Below, one piece after another: positions 30,089 through 39,649 of a stretch of DNA of 64,000 nucleotides. The translations under genes were made by a program, and so were the position numbers. The stretch's first letter is position 1; every line of letters begins with the position of its first letter. This DNA comes from SAR324 cluster bacterium JCVI-SC AAA005 (lineage in GTDB: Bacteria; SAR324; NAC60-12): the NCBI GenBank assembly GCA_000224765.2, contig AGAU01000132.1:25492-89491 (forward strand). Reading direction: 5' to 3'. The notes below the pieces were generated by a model, which worked only from the letters and a program-made list of their open reading frames with translations, made no database searches and had not been told where the DNA came from.

Positions 30089-30517
30089 ATGCCAATTTAC
30101 GAATATGTGTGTAAGAGTTGCGGGCATGAATTTGAAGAAATGCAACGTTTCAGCGATGCGCCACTGGAACAGTGCCCATCCTGTCAAGAAGAATCGTCTG
30201 TGCAGCGCAAGGTCTCCAAGAGCGCATTTCATTTGAAGGGGGGTGGCTGGTACAAGGATGGTTATGGGAATTCTAAACCAGATAGTTCCGACGAAGGTAA
30301 CAAAGATTCCAAGAACAACGAAAGTGGAACTGAATCCAAAAAAAGTGAGAGTGGGGATGAAACGAAAAAGACCGAAAGTGGAACTGAATCCAAAAAAAGT
30401 GAGAGCAGCACAGAATCAAGCTCAAAAGAGAGCAAACCTGTGGAGTCCAGCAAATCCAGCGACTCCAGTTCTTCTTCCTCTTCTTCCGGATCGGGTAGCA
30501 AGGAAAGCGCTGCCTGA
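30089..30517 (+). CDS. FmdB-family zinc ribbon protein with Ser/Lys/Glu-rich repetitive tail
   Basis: MPIYEYVCKSCGHEFEEMQRFSDAPLEQCPSCQ ... ESGTESKKSESGDETKKTESGTESKKSES. Confidence 0.92.
   Translation: MPIYEYVCKSCGHEFEEMQRFSDAPLEQCPSCQEESSVQRKVSKSAFHLKGGGWYKDGYGNSKPDSSDEGNKDSKNNESGTESKKSESGDETKKTESGTESKKSESSTESSSKESKPVESSKSSDSSSSSSSSGSGSKESAA
30320..30405. repeat. 32-bp exact direct repeat, 54-bp period, inside the FmdB-like tail
   Basis: gaaagtggaactgaatccaaaaaaagtgagag at 30320-30351 and 30374-30405. Confidence 0.93.
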
Positions 30518-30573
30518 GCCAACTTGATTCTTCCAGTCCCTCCACTCATGTTGGGACTCATGTCTCAACTTGA

Positions 30574-31266
30574 GTGGACCCCTCTTTGATGCCCAGTTTC
30601 CTTCGCCAGATCCTGATCCTGCTCTGGAAAGACCTGCTGATTGATTTGCGCCGTAAGGAGAACTTTCTCTCCATGCTGCTCTTCTCAACCCTGACGCTGC
30701 TAATCTTCCAATTTGCGATGGGAGATGATCAACGAACCTTTCGCTTGGCTCTGCCTGGGATCATCTGGGTGGTCTTCATGCTGACGGGCGTCCTCAGCCT
30801 GAACAAATCCTACCAGCAGGATTCTGAGCATGGTTGCATTAGTGGATTGTTGTTGGCGCCACTGGACCGTACCGTCCTCTTCTTTGGTAAGTTTCTCGCC
30901 AATGTCTGCTTTCTGCTGGTTGCCCAGTTACTCTTTCTGGCGCTATGCTTTCTTTTCTTCCCCCTGAGGGTTCAACATTGGCCTAGTATGCCTGGAATTC
31001 TGTTGGCTGGCACAGTTGGCTTCAGTGCACTTGGAACCCTACTGACAGCCATGACAGCATCACTCAAAGGACGTGAGGTGCTGCTGCCAATTCTGCTGTT
31101 CCCATTGATGGTGCCCGGACTGCTTAGTCTAGTGAATCTGACGGCCTACCTGTTATTCGATACACGCCCTGAACAAGTCAATGCCTGGTGGAATCTACTG
31201 CTGGGTTTCGATGTCTTGCTGTTGGTAGTCTCAGTACTCGGATTCGAGTTCGTGATGGAGGAATGA
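30574..31266 (+). CDS. ccmB: heme exporter protein CcmB
   Basis: LILLWKDLLIDLRRKENFLSMLLFSTLTLLIFQFAMG...GIIWVVFMLTGVLSLNKSYQQDSEHGCISGLLLAPLDRTVLFFGKFLAN. Confidence 0.95.
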   Translation: MDPSLMPSFLRQILILLWKDLLIDLRRKENFLSMLLFSTLTLLIFQFAMGDDQRTFRLALPGIIWVVFMLTGVLSLNKSYQQDSEHGCISGLLLAPLDRTVLFFGKFLANVCFLLVAQLLFLALCFLFFPLRVQHWPSMPGILLAGTVGFSALGTLLTAMTASLKGREVLLPILLFPLMVPGLLSLVNLTAYLLFDTRPEQVNAWWNLLLGFDVLLLVVSVLGFEFVMEE

Positions 31267-31278
31267 GGGGAAGGTAAG

Positions 31279-31313
31279 GCCTGAGCGATTCATACGAAGG
31301 CCCAGGCTTTTTT
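31279..31313 (+). terminator. rho-independent terminator after ccmB
   Basis: GCCTGAGC...GCCCAGGC imperfect stem (one mismatch) followed by TTTTTT. Confidence 0.6.
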
Positions 31314-31325
31314 GAAAAGTTTGGC

Positions 31326-32066
31326 TTAGTCGCCGAGATCGCTCAAACGACCTGCTAGTCCAGCAGCATCGTTTCCAATCAACGGCGCCAATTGCTCCAG
31401 TCTCTCGCGGACCAGACCACTGGATTGCTGTCTTCTAACTTTGATTTCAGGATTTACTAGTTTTGTCGCTGAAACAAGGTTTTCTCCGCTCACATCTGCG
31501 GGACGTAGCACTCCCTGCAAAGTGGTCACATAGCGCACCTGATTTCGCTGTCGGTAGTCTACTTTCTGTCCAGAGATGAGCATGTTTCCATCCGGATAAA
31601 CGCGAACGACTCGAGCACTGATCGTGTTCAATCCCCGTAGAATCTCATTCTGCTCTTCTTCAATCGCATTCCGCAGAGTCAGCGCTTCCAGAGCCAGACT
31701 CGCTGCTTGAACCTCATTCTGTGGCGCAGCTGCTGCCTGCTCACCATCTCCTCCTCCCTCTTTGGGTGGAGGAACGTTGCTGATCAAGTCTACTTCCTGG
31801 ATGGTGAGTAGATCACCCCGATAGCGAGCGCGGTGATCACGGAAGAGATTACCGAAGGAAGCCTCACTGCGCCAAAGGGATCCTTCAAGGGCGTTGCGGC
31901 TCGTATTGAGCGCAGGCTGGCGCTGGCGACGTGCCGGATTATCTACCAGCTGTTTTCTGATCGGTTGTGGCGGCGGCGGCGGCGCCAAAGCTGAACAGCC
32001 AGCAATGACTATCAACAGTCCCCACAAAATCAGATTCCTAACCACTTTGTTCTTGTTTATCATCAT
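31326..32066 (-). CDS. flgH: flagellar L-ring protein FlgH
   Basis: Lipobox IVIAGCSAL; SLWRSEASFGNLFRDHRARYRGDLLTIQEVD...RVYPDGNMLISGQKVDYRQRNQVRYVTTLQGVLRPADVS. Confidence 0.93.
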   Translation of the reverse strand: MMINKNKVVRNLILWGLLIVIAGCSALAPPPPPQPIRKQLVDNPARRQRQPALNTSRNALEGSLWRSEASFGNLFRDHRARYRGDLLTIQEVDLISNVPPPKEGGGDGEQAAAAPQNEVQAASLALEALTLRNAIEEEQNEILRGLNTISARVVRVYPDGNMLISGQKVDYRQRNQVRYVTTLQGVLRPADVSGENLVSATKLVNPEIKVRRQQSSGLVRERLEQLAPLIGNDAAGLAGRLSDLGD

Positions 32067-33043
32067 TGCACCTGAACCGTGTTCTCGTCCTGCACAGTTG
32101 CATAAACTACCAATTTGCTATCTGCGTTACGAACCGGAATTTTTTCACCCATACGCCCCTTGGACATTGAGATGCCAGGAGCGGTCAGGCGGAGTAGAGG
32201 AGTTTCATAAAGGATAGTCAGGCGATCTCCATTGTTGACCAGTGGTGGAGTGGTAACAGTCCTCTCCTGGATCACTTCCTTCGGATTGATTGTGCGGGTT
32301 GCAATTTTACCTACCAGATCCTGGGGTTTGGTGACGTAATCAGCTGTTGTCCGATCAACGTTACGGCGCACTCGCACCAGATCCGCCTCTTCAATGATTT
32401 TGTCCCGCTGGATGGTATCCTTGGCAACAAAAATCTCCTTGTAGACCTTCAGGTACGCCCGAACGGTTACCTTGCGAGCTGGCTCTCCATCAATTCGAAA
32501 GTTGACCTGGTAATTCCGATAACCCCCTTCCTTCTTATAAATTCCGATTTCACTGATGTCGTAGCTCAGTTCTCCACGGGGCAGGAACACATCACTGACC
32601 TGGGCCAACAGTTTTGGCTGAACGTCCTCATCTAGATGGTTTTTGCTGATGAAGGCCAGTACTGCTTCTTCAATATCTTTTCCAGGCACCTTGAGCGCAG
32701 CTCGGTAGACTCTGACCGTCTCATTGTTAGGGAAAACCAACTTGTTTGTGTCTACCTTGTGGAAGCGTAGGCGGGAGAGCAGTAGAGAGCGAGTGATTGT
32801 CAGATTTCTGCCAGGCAGTGGAGATCGGCCCACCTTTAGGCCAGCAATGCGATCAACAAAGCTTGGGTCATTGCCTTGTAGCTTCGCAATTTCACCAAGA
32901 GTATATTCTACATCAGACACTGCGGCTGTCTCTGCAAGGAAGACCTGAATCTTGTCAAAGTCTTCTTCACTCAGTGCCTCAACGGCGCTGAGTGGCAGCA
33001 CAGATCCGATTAGCAGACAAACCAGCAGCCACAGGTATTTCAT
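32063..33043 (-). CDS. flgA: flagellar P-ring assembly chaperone FlgA
   Basis: C-terminal SAF region VAKDTIQRDKIIEEADLVRVRRNVDRTTADYVTKPQDLVGKIATRTINPKEVI; between flgG and flgH. Confidence 0.9.
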   Translation of the reverse strand: MKYLWLLVCLLIGSVLPLSAVEALSEEDFDKIQVFLAETAAVSDVEYTLGEIAKLQGNDPSFVDRIAGLKVGRSPLPGRNLTITRSLLLSRLRFHKVDTNKLVFPNNETVRVYRAALKVPGKDIEEAVLAFISKNHLDEDVQPKLLAQVSDVFLPRGELSYDISEIGIYKKEGGYRNYQVNFRIDGEPARKVTVRAYLKVYKEIFVAKDTIQRDKIIEEADLVRVRRNVDRTTADYVTKPQDLVGKIATRTINPKEVIQERTVTTPPLVNNGDRLTILYETPLLRLTAPGISMSKGRMGEKIPVRNADSKLVVYATVQDENTVQVQ

Positions 33044-33058
33044 TAGGTTACCGAATGC

Positions 33059-33847
33059 TCAACGAATCAGGCCATTCGCTGTCTTCAGCATCTCATCGGA
33101 AGACTGGATTGCCTTGGAATTGACTTCATAGGCTCGCTGGGCAGTGATCATATTGACCATCTCTTCCACCAACGATACGTTGGAGCCTTCCAGAAAACCC
33201 TGGTTGAGGCCGCCCATGCCGTTTGCGGCTGGGCTGTCCAAAACAGCGTTACCAGAGGCTGGTGTGGAAACATACAGGTTCTTGCCAATCGGTGTCAAAC
33301 CAGCTGGATTCTGGAAACGAGCAAGTTGGAGACTACCGATGGCTTCTGGTTGAGTTTCGTCACGGAGGAACACAGAAACTGTACCATCGTTGCTAATTTC
33401 AACTTTCCGAGTGTCAATTGGAATGTTGATCTCTGGATCAACAGGCATCCCATCATTAGTCACTAGACGCCCCTGCCCATCAATATTGAAGTGTCCGTCA
33501 CGGGAGTAAGCAATGATTCCATTGGGCTGCAGAATCTGGAAAAAACCCGCACCATCAATGCTGATGTCTAGATCGTTACCCGTGTTCTGCAGATTTCCGG
33601 TCACATGAACTTTTTCCGTGGAGACCTGTTTCACACCGTGTCCAACATGGAGACCCACTGGAACCTGGGTGGACAAGGAAGCTGGCACACCTGCGTTACG
33701 TTCGTTGTGATAGAGCAAGTCCTGGAAGTGTACCCGGCTCTTTTTAAAGCCTGTGGTGTTGACGTTGGCCAGGTTGTTGGCAGTGACATCAATATTGCGC
33801 TGCTGGGCTCCCATACCGGTAGCTGCAGTGTAAAGAGATCGCATCAT
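33059..33847 (-). CDS. flgG: flagellar distal rod protein FlgG
   Basis: MMRSLYTAATGMGAQQRNIDVTANNLANVNTTGFKKSRVHFQDLLY...GSNVSLVEEMVNMITAQRAYEVNSKAIQSSDEMLKTANGL. Confidence 0.97.
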   Translation of the reverse strand: MMRSLYTAATGMGAQQRNIDVTANNLANVNTTGFKKSRVHFQDLLYHNERNAGVPASLSTQVPVGLHVGHGVKQVSTEKVHVTGNLQNTGNDLDISIDGAGFFQILQPNGIIAYSRDGHFNIDGQGRLVTNDGMPVDPEINIPIDTRKVEISNDGTVSVFLRDETQPEAIGSLQLARFQNPAGLTPIGKNLYVSTPASGNAVLDSPAANGMGGLNQGFLEGSNVSLVEEMVNMITAQRAYEVNSKAIQSSDEMLKTANGLIR

Positions 33848-33872
33848 AAGGCTTCAACTCGCTATAAAAAGG

Positions 33873-34649
33873 TTATCCCCGGAGCCGAGAAATACTAATT
33901 GCTCGCTCGTTCATCCGGTCAACGCTACTCAAAGATTTCTGAATCGATTCGTACGTGCGGTTTGCGCTGATCATGCGGGTCATCTCCATGACGGTGTTGA
34001 CGTTGGAGCCTTCCAACATTCCCTGCTGGACTCGAACTTCCTCGGAAGGAATCGGCACATCGTCACTGCTGATCGGTGCAAAGAAAGAGTTGCCCAGCTT
34101 CTGCAGGTTGTCCTGATTACGGAAGCGGACGGTCAGTAGACGGTCGGCAAGCTGCCCATCCACCTGTACTCGACCTTGATAATCTACAAAAATTTCTTGA
34201 CCCTTCACCTGAATAGGACCGTTCTCACCTAGCACAGGGTAGTTGTCTGAGGTAACGATCGTGCCCTCACTGTTCAACTGGAAGTTTCCATTACGGGTAA
34301 AGCGTTGTCCAAAAGGCGTGTCGATTGTGAAAAAACCTTCATTGTTGATGGCCAGGTCCAAGGCATTGTCTGTTTGCTGCATGGGTCCAGGCGAGAAATT
34401 TTTTCCAATTTCATCTACGGTCACGGCAGATTTCTCCATGCCCACATACTGATCTAAGTATTCATGGGACAGGAATCGCTCTTCTTCAGATTCCGGCAGC
34501 ACCTGCTGCGCTTTGGAAAGCACCTCACGGAAACTCGGTTGGTCTTCTTTAAAACCGGTAGTATTGACGTTGGCCAAGTTGTTGGACACCGTATCCATCT
34601 TGCGCTCCACAGCGCCGGCGGCCTTGACCAGACTATAGATTCCACTCAT
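33873..34649 (-). CDS. flgF: flagellar hook-basal body protein, FlgF-type
   Basis: MSGIYSLVKAAGAVERKMDTVSNNLANVNTTGFKEDQPSFREVL; start trimmed from 34748 to Met 34649. Confidence 0.9.
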   Translation of the reverse strand: MSGIYSLVKAAGAVERKMDTVSNNLANVNTTGFKEDQPSFREVLSKAQQVLPESEEERFLSHEYLDQYVGMEKSAVTVDEIGKNFSPGPMQQTDNALDLAINNEGFFTIDTPFGQRFTRNGNFQLNSEGTIVTSDNYPVLGENGPIQVKGQEIFVDYQGRVQVDGQLADRLLTVRFRNQDNLQKLGNSFFAPISSDDVPIPSEEVRVQQGMLEGSNVNTVMEMTRMISANRTYESIQKSLSSVDRMNERAISISRLRG

Positions 34650-34768
34650 GAAAATGCTCCGAATCAGACGATTGCAGTGAGATAGGCAGGATTCCGCATT
34701 CAAGGCGTATACCAGCAAGGGACGGGCCTTCAGGTCCTTTTTTCCCAATCTCCATTCCCCAGGGAGGC

Positions 34769-36364
34769 ATGACCGGCAGCATCCGCAATAAAATTCTGGT
34801 CGTCTTTTATCTCAGTTCCGTTCTTTCTCTGCTCGGCTACATCCTGATCTATCTGCTTTCGCAGCAACAGGGCGAGTTGGTAGAAGAGAGTTCACAGATT
34901 CCACCTGTGACTGAAGCCTGGTTTCGGCTCAACAACGGAATGCACCATGCCGTTTCCTCGCAAAGGGAGTGGCTGCTCTCAGGCAATAGTATCTTTCGTG
35001 AAGGACGAATGAATGCCTGGGATAAGGAAATTGAGCCTGCCCTGCTGGAGCTTGACCGCCTCTACAAAACATCACGCCTCTGGCAAGACGAACGGCAAGT
35101 TGAAGCCCGAACCTTCTACGATATTCGCCTACTGATTCGCAACCTGAATGAGCTACAACAACAGGTTGAGGCCCTGACCTTCCGCTCCCTTGCCAACACC
35201 AAAAACCTGACGGATCGGCGGGATAGTGATTGGCTTCTGGCCAACGACATGATGGTCAATCAAATCCTGCCGCTACAGTTGAACATTGAAGACGCTATCG
35301 CCACCATTGTTCGCTGGCAGTCGAATTTCTCACGGCAGAACACCCTGCAGATTCGCAATGAGGTAATTGATCTCAACATTCGCATCCTCTTCATTGCGCT
35401 GGCCGTTTTCCTGATTGGCTGGATTCTCTCCCGGTTGCTCGGAGAACAGATTGCTCGCTCACTGCAGGAATTGCGTGACGCTGTCCGGCGGGTCAAAGAT
35501 GAGAATTTTGATGGACAGATCGAGATTTCGACACAAGACGAGATTGGGGAATTGGCCGAGGAATTTCGAGAGATGCTAATTGCCATTCAGCAACGGACTC
35601 AACAGTTGCGTAATTCCTTCGCTGAGTTAGAGAGAGCTTCCCAGACCAAGAGTGAATTCTTGACGAACATGTCTCATGAGTTGCGCACGCCACTCAACGC
35701 CATCATTGGCTTTGCCGATGCCCTGCTGGATGATGACGAGGCCGCTCTCTCCAACTATCAGCAAGATCGACTAGGTCGTATTCGAGACAGCGGCCAACAG
35801 TTGCTGGACATGATCAACTCTTTGCTCGATTTATCACGTATGGAAGCGGGGAAGATGCAAATGCACTTCACCGAGTTTGCTCCGAGAGAGGTCGCTGAAG
35901 AAGTACTCAACCTGCTAGAACCACTAATGCACCGTAAGCACCTGAAGAGTCGACTAGTTGCTCAGGGTCATGTATTCACCTGTCGCCTGGATCGGGACAA
36001 GTTAAGGCAGATGCTGATCAACCTGTTGGGCAACGCCATCAAGTTTACGCCTGAAGGTGGTGTAATCAGTGTTACACTCGGCCGTCACGGGGACTGGTTC
36101 CAACTTGCTGTGCACGATACTGGAGTTGGCATTGCTACTGATCACTTGGAAAAGATTTTCAAGGCTTTCCAGCAGGTTGACAGTTCTGTAACTCGCAGTT
36201 ATGCCGGCACAGGATTGGGGCTAGCGCTGGTACGATTAACTACCCACCTGCTCAAGGGACGTGTTGAGGTTCGCAGCCAAACTGAAAAAGGCTCAACCTT
36301 CACACTGTTTCTGCCACTGAATCCAGAGAGCATTGAAGACGGCGAGAAAGAAGTGCTTGGTTAA
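34769..36364 (+). CDS. HAMP-domain sensor histidine kinase
   Basis: Two TM segments, HAMP, KSEFLTNMSHELRTPLNAIIGFADALL H-box, HDTGVGIATDHLEKIFKAFQQVDSSVTRSYAGTGLGLALV. Confidence 0.95.
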   Translation: MTGSIRNKILVVFYLSSVLSLLGYILIYLLSQQQGELVEESSQIPPVTEAWFRLNNGMHHAVSSQREWLLSGNSIFREGRMNAWDKEIEPALLELDRLYKTSRLWQDERQVEARTFYDIRLLIRNLNELQQQVEALTFRSLANTKNLTDRRDSDWLLANDMMVNQILPLQLNIEDAIATIVRWQSNFSRQNTLQIRNEVIDLNIRILFIALAVFLIGWILSRLLGEQIARSLQELRDAVRRVKDENFDGQIEISTQDEIGELAEEFREMLIAIQQRTQQLRNSFAELERASQTKSEFLTNMSHELRTPLNAIIGFADALLDDDEAALSNYQQDRLGRIRDSGQQLLDMINSLLDLSRMEAGKMQMHFTEFAPREVAEEVLNLLEPLMHRKHLKSRLVAQGHVFTCRLDRDKLRQMLINLLGNAIKFTPEGGVISVTLGRHGDWFQLAVHDTGVGIATDHLEKIFKAFQQVDSSVTRSYAGTGLGLALVRLTTHLLKGRVEVRSQTEKGSTFTLFLPLNPESIEDGEKEVLG

Positions 36365-36382
36365 GCCCAAGATAGTAGTAAC

Positions 36383-37470
36383 TCAGTTGGTAAAGTTGTA
36401 GCCCCGCTCTTCATGAGAACTGATATCCAGACCATCTACCTCTGAATTTTCATCGTTAACCCCAGCCTTTTCAAGGTCAATCTCAGCAGCATTACGCATC
36501 GCAGTGGGTAAAAAGTTAGCGCCGACAAAGCCAAAAAAGAGAACAACCACTGAGATCAGCGTAAGATTTTGAGAAAGCACAACTGGAAGTAGAACCACTC
36601 CTCCCAAAATTATCACACTACTTCCAATACACATTTCTCCAAAACGCCGAATCAGTGATTCTCCATGTAATCGTGCTGCAATCTCACACAGGCTGAATGC
36701 AAAAACAATCACCCCTCCGTAAGCCATGGATACGAACATGTCCCGTGTTAACTAAAGCGCAGACCAATCTAGGACAATGCCAATCTTGCTCAGACTGAGA
36801 GTACCAAGAACGCCGAGTCCCGGGACCAGCCGATCTGGCAGTCGCAATAGAGGCGCCTGTGTACGAGTTGGACGCTCTCACTGCAAACAAATCTTCCAGA
36901 GTAACAAGCCCACAAGCATTCCAATACCAGCTGTCACGGGAAAGACCCAGTGAGCTGGAACTTCCAACTGTACTAGGGGCTCCACCAACCAGCGACCCGA
37001 TAGAGAAGAAGGCGCTGTGCATCAGCATCAGAAAGCAGCCAGTCAACTTCTCCATCCGAAAAGTTTCTGCGGTGGCAGAAGGAGCAACAAAGTTGAAGAA
37101 GAAACCACATGGGATAATTGCCAACAGTACAGTAACATAAGCAGAAGCAAGGACAGCCAGCGCAAGGCAAGAAGAAAAGCGAAATATCGCTACAACTGTC
37201 AATAGCCCTACTCCAAAACGAGGAATCAGTCGACTTCCTCCAAATTGTGTCGAGGTAATTGAACTGATGGCGAAGCAGATCAGCAACTTACTGAAATCCA
37301 GTAGGTTCAGATGAAGCGAAGTAACCTTACAAGGAATGTATACAAATCAGATACCGACACTGATCATCGGAAACATTATGACGAAGCGAGCAGCCTAGAT
37401 AACCCAGATTGCTAATGCCTGTCGTTCTCTTGTTAGAGGAAGGCCAGCAGCCACTGAACTCACAAGATTG
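36383..37470 (-). pseudogene. decayed MFS transporter
   Basis: Two overlapping minus ORFs in different frames (36383-36739, 36684-37286) with MFS-like TM segments; further coding traces to ~37470 interrupted by stops. Confidence 0.6.
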
Positions 37471-37490
37471 TCTGCACGAAAGGGGAAAAA

Positions 37491-38639
37491 TTAGTTGGCG
37501 AGTTGTTCCTGCAGGTTACTGAGAACAATTTGCAGCGACTGTTGGATTGTCTGGTCCAGTTCCACGTTATCAACCTGATCTAAGTCAAACTGCTGGGACT
37601 GCTGGTGGTAGTATTCGTGAACGGTACGAATTTCCTCAAAGTGTTTGAGGTAGTGTTGTTCTGCTCGACGCTGCTGCAACTTGCCTCGGATTCGGAAACG
37701 ATTCATATGATCTTCTCCTTCCTGAAGTCGAAGCAGTAGCGGGATGTGGTAGGCACGATCCTCAAACTCCGGAATCCTGACCAGAAACGGTAGCAAATGA
37801 ACTCCTTCAATCAGTAAATTTGTACCTTCAGCAATCGCTCTACGCACCATCGCGCGTATTCCCACACAGACCTGCTGGGACTGCAAAACGAACCCTGCAA
37901 TCGTTCTTTCTTGTGAGGCTTTCTTCCGATCAAAAACCAACTGACTACCTGCTTCGAACGAAGAAACATGAAGCGTTGGCACAATCTCTTTACTGAAGGA
38001 AAGACGCATCACTTCGCGGATACTGTCCGTACCCACTACATTGAGAATGCCTAGACGGCTGGCAAGTGCCTGAGCCAATGTTGATTTTCCCGTTCCTGGA
38101 GCACCAGCGACATAGAGAATTACAGGATGTGGCAGATCATTGATCTGGCTGGCAACTTCATAAGTACGGGCAATGTCAGGATTAAACTGGGCTTGTAGTT
38201 GCTGCTGCACCAACTGGATCAGTTCCTCCGACTTGATCTCCAAGTTGCCCAACAGAATCAGATCCTGCTCAATCTGGCGGGAAATCAGGTAGGCCTTGCC
38301 TGGCGAAATCCCCGCAGAAGTGATCGACTGGCTAAGCATTCCTTTTGAAAAAGGATAACGACTCTCACCACGATGTACCCAGAGTTGAGGAAGCTCTGAT
38401 TTAACAGGATTACGCTGAAGATGAGGATGCTTCTGCTCCAGATATTTTTCCAGCAGCAACCCCAGATCTGTCGAAGTGATCTGTCGACGTCGGTTTAGCT
38501 TCTTCTTGACTTCTTTGGTAATGAGGTAGGCTTTTTCGAAGGACACGCCCTGCTCTGTCAGGGTGCGTGTCATAATGCCACGCAGAAACGGTTCGCGATC
38601 ACCGTTGCTGCGAACAACCGTCAAGGAATCTTTGCTCAT
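37491..38639 (-). CDS. 2-phosphoglycerate kinase-like P-loop kinase with duplicated N-terminal ATP-cone-like regions
   Basis: VVRSNGDREPFLRGIMTRTLTEQGVSFEKAYLITKEV and WVHRGESRYPFSKGMLSQSITSAGISPGKAYLISRQI duplicates; VILYVAGAPGTGKSTLAQALASRLGILNVVGTDSIREVMR. Confidence 0.85.
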   Translation of the reverse strand: MSKDSLTVVRSNGDREPFLRGIMTRTLTEQGVSFEKAYLITKEVKKKLNRRRQITSTDLGLLLEKYLEQKHPHLQRNPVKSELPQLWVHRGESRYPFSKGMLSQSITSAGISPGKAYLISRQIEQDLILLGNLEIKSEELIQLVQQQLQAQFNPDIARTYEVASQINDLPHPVILYVAGAPGTGKSTLAQALASRLGILNVVGTDSIREVMRLSFSKEIVPTLHVSSFEAGSQLVFDRKKASQERTIAGFVLQSQQVCVGIRAMVRRAIAEGTNLLIEGVHLLPFLVRIPEFEDRAYHIPLLLRLQEGEDHMNRFRIRGKLQQRRAEQHYLKHFEEIRTVHEYYHQQSQQFDLDQVDNVELDQTIQQSLQIVLSNLQEQLAN

Positions 38640-38657
38640 AGGGAAGGCCTCATCGCC

Positions 38658-39101
38658 TCACCAGCGATAGGCAAGGGTACTGCCAACAGCAAGGCCGAGC
38701 GCACGAACTTGTCCTGCGTCCAGTTCCAGAACTAGATTAGCCGACTTGTCTGGAGTGATAGTCACGGGTGTTTCACCAGAAGAGGGTGGACGTACATTCT
38801 CTGCCACATAAACTACACGGCTATTGCGTAGCCAGAGAATATCGATTGGGAAGTTCATATCTTTCATCCAGAAACCATGGTGTCCTGAGCGCTCAAACAC
38901 AAACAGCATGCCCCATCCTGGTTTGAGCCGGGGGCGATCACTCAAGCCTTGTTGACGTTTGGCTGGAGTGTCGGAGACTTCAACAGGAATTTTCACACCC
39001 TTCTGGGTGATCACTGTTGCCTGCTGGTAACTGAATGTGCGTGCCTGCAGCGATCCAACCAGAAGCAAACTGCAGCAAAGCAGACCGAAACATCGAATCA
39101 T
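38658..39101 (-). CDS. DUF192 family secreted protein
   Basis: VEVSDTPAKRQQGLSDRPRLKPGWGMLFVFERSGHHGFWMKDMNFPIDILWL. Confidence 0.92.
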   Translation of the reverse strand: MIRCFGLLCCSLLLVGSLQARTFSYQQATVITQKGVKIPVEVSDTPAKRQQGLSDRPRLKPGWGMLFVFERSGHHGFWMKDMNFPIDILWLRNSRVVYVAENVRPPSSGETPVTITPDKSANLVLELDAGQVRALGLAVGSTLAYRW

Positions 39102-39616
39102 GCAGGCATCCGTGCCAATTTTGCGAGCCGCTTCTTCACCATTCGTTGCTTGAGTGGCGGGAGGTAGTCGATAAACAGGCGCCCACGTAGATGATCAAAC
39201 TCATGCTGGAGGCAGATGGCCAATAGTCCATCTGCCTCCAGCGTTTGCAGGCGCCCCTCCAGATCTTGGTATTCAACTTTGATTTTCTCAGCTCGGGGGA
39301 CTTCTGCACGAAATTCTGGGACACTCAGGCAGCCTTCCTCGATTGCTGTCTCTCCGCTAGCAGCTACGATCTTTGGATTGACCAATACTTGAGGCTCTCG
39401 CTGACCGTGGTCTTCATCTCCTGCCATCACATCGACCACGACAATTTGTTTGAGGACTGCTACTTGGTTGGCAGCCAAGCCAATCCCTCTTTCTTCGTAC
39501 ATGGTCTCCAACATGTCCGCAGCAAGTTGGCACAATTTATCATCAAAAATCGTGACTGGCATGGCATACTGCTGCAGGATTGGATCTGGGAATTCATGAA
39601 CCTGTAAAAGCGCCAT
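39098..39616 (-). CDS. def: peptide deformylase
   Basis: ERGIGLAANQVAV; EEGCLSVPEF; LLAICLQHEFDHLRGRLFIDYL. Confidence 0.97.
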   Translation of the reverse strand: MALLQVHEFPDPILQQYAMPVTIFDDKLCQLAADMLETMYEERGIGLAANQVAVLKQIVVVDVMAGDEDHGQREPQVLVNPKIVAASGETAIEEGCLSVPEFRAEVPRAEKIKVEYQDLEGRLQTLEADGLLAICLQHEFDHLRGRLFIDYLPPLKQRMVKKRLAKLARMPA

Positions 39617-39649
39617 CAGCATCTACTCCGGATTAGAGTTATAAAGACA

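Noticed and set aside
30262-30688. Minus ORFs over the FmdB tail and ccmB start
   Set aside because: Leu/Ser-rich translations are antisense products of the low-complexity repeat.
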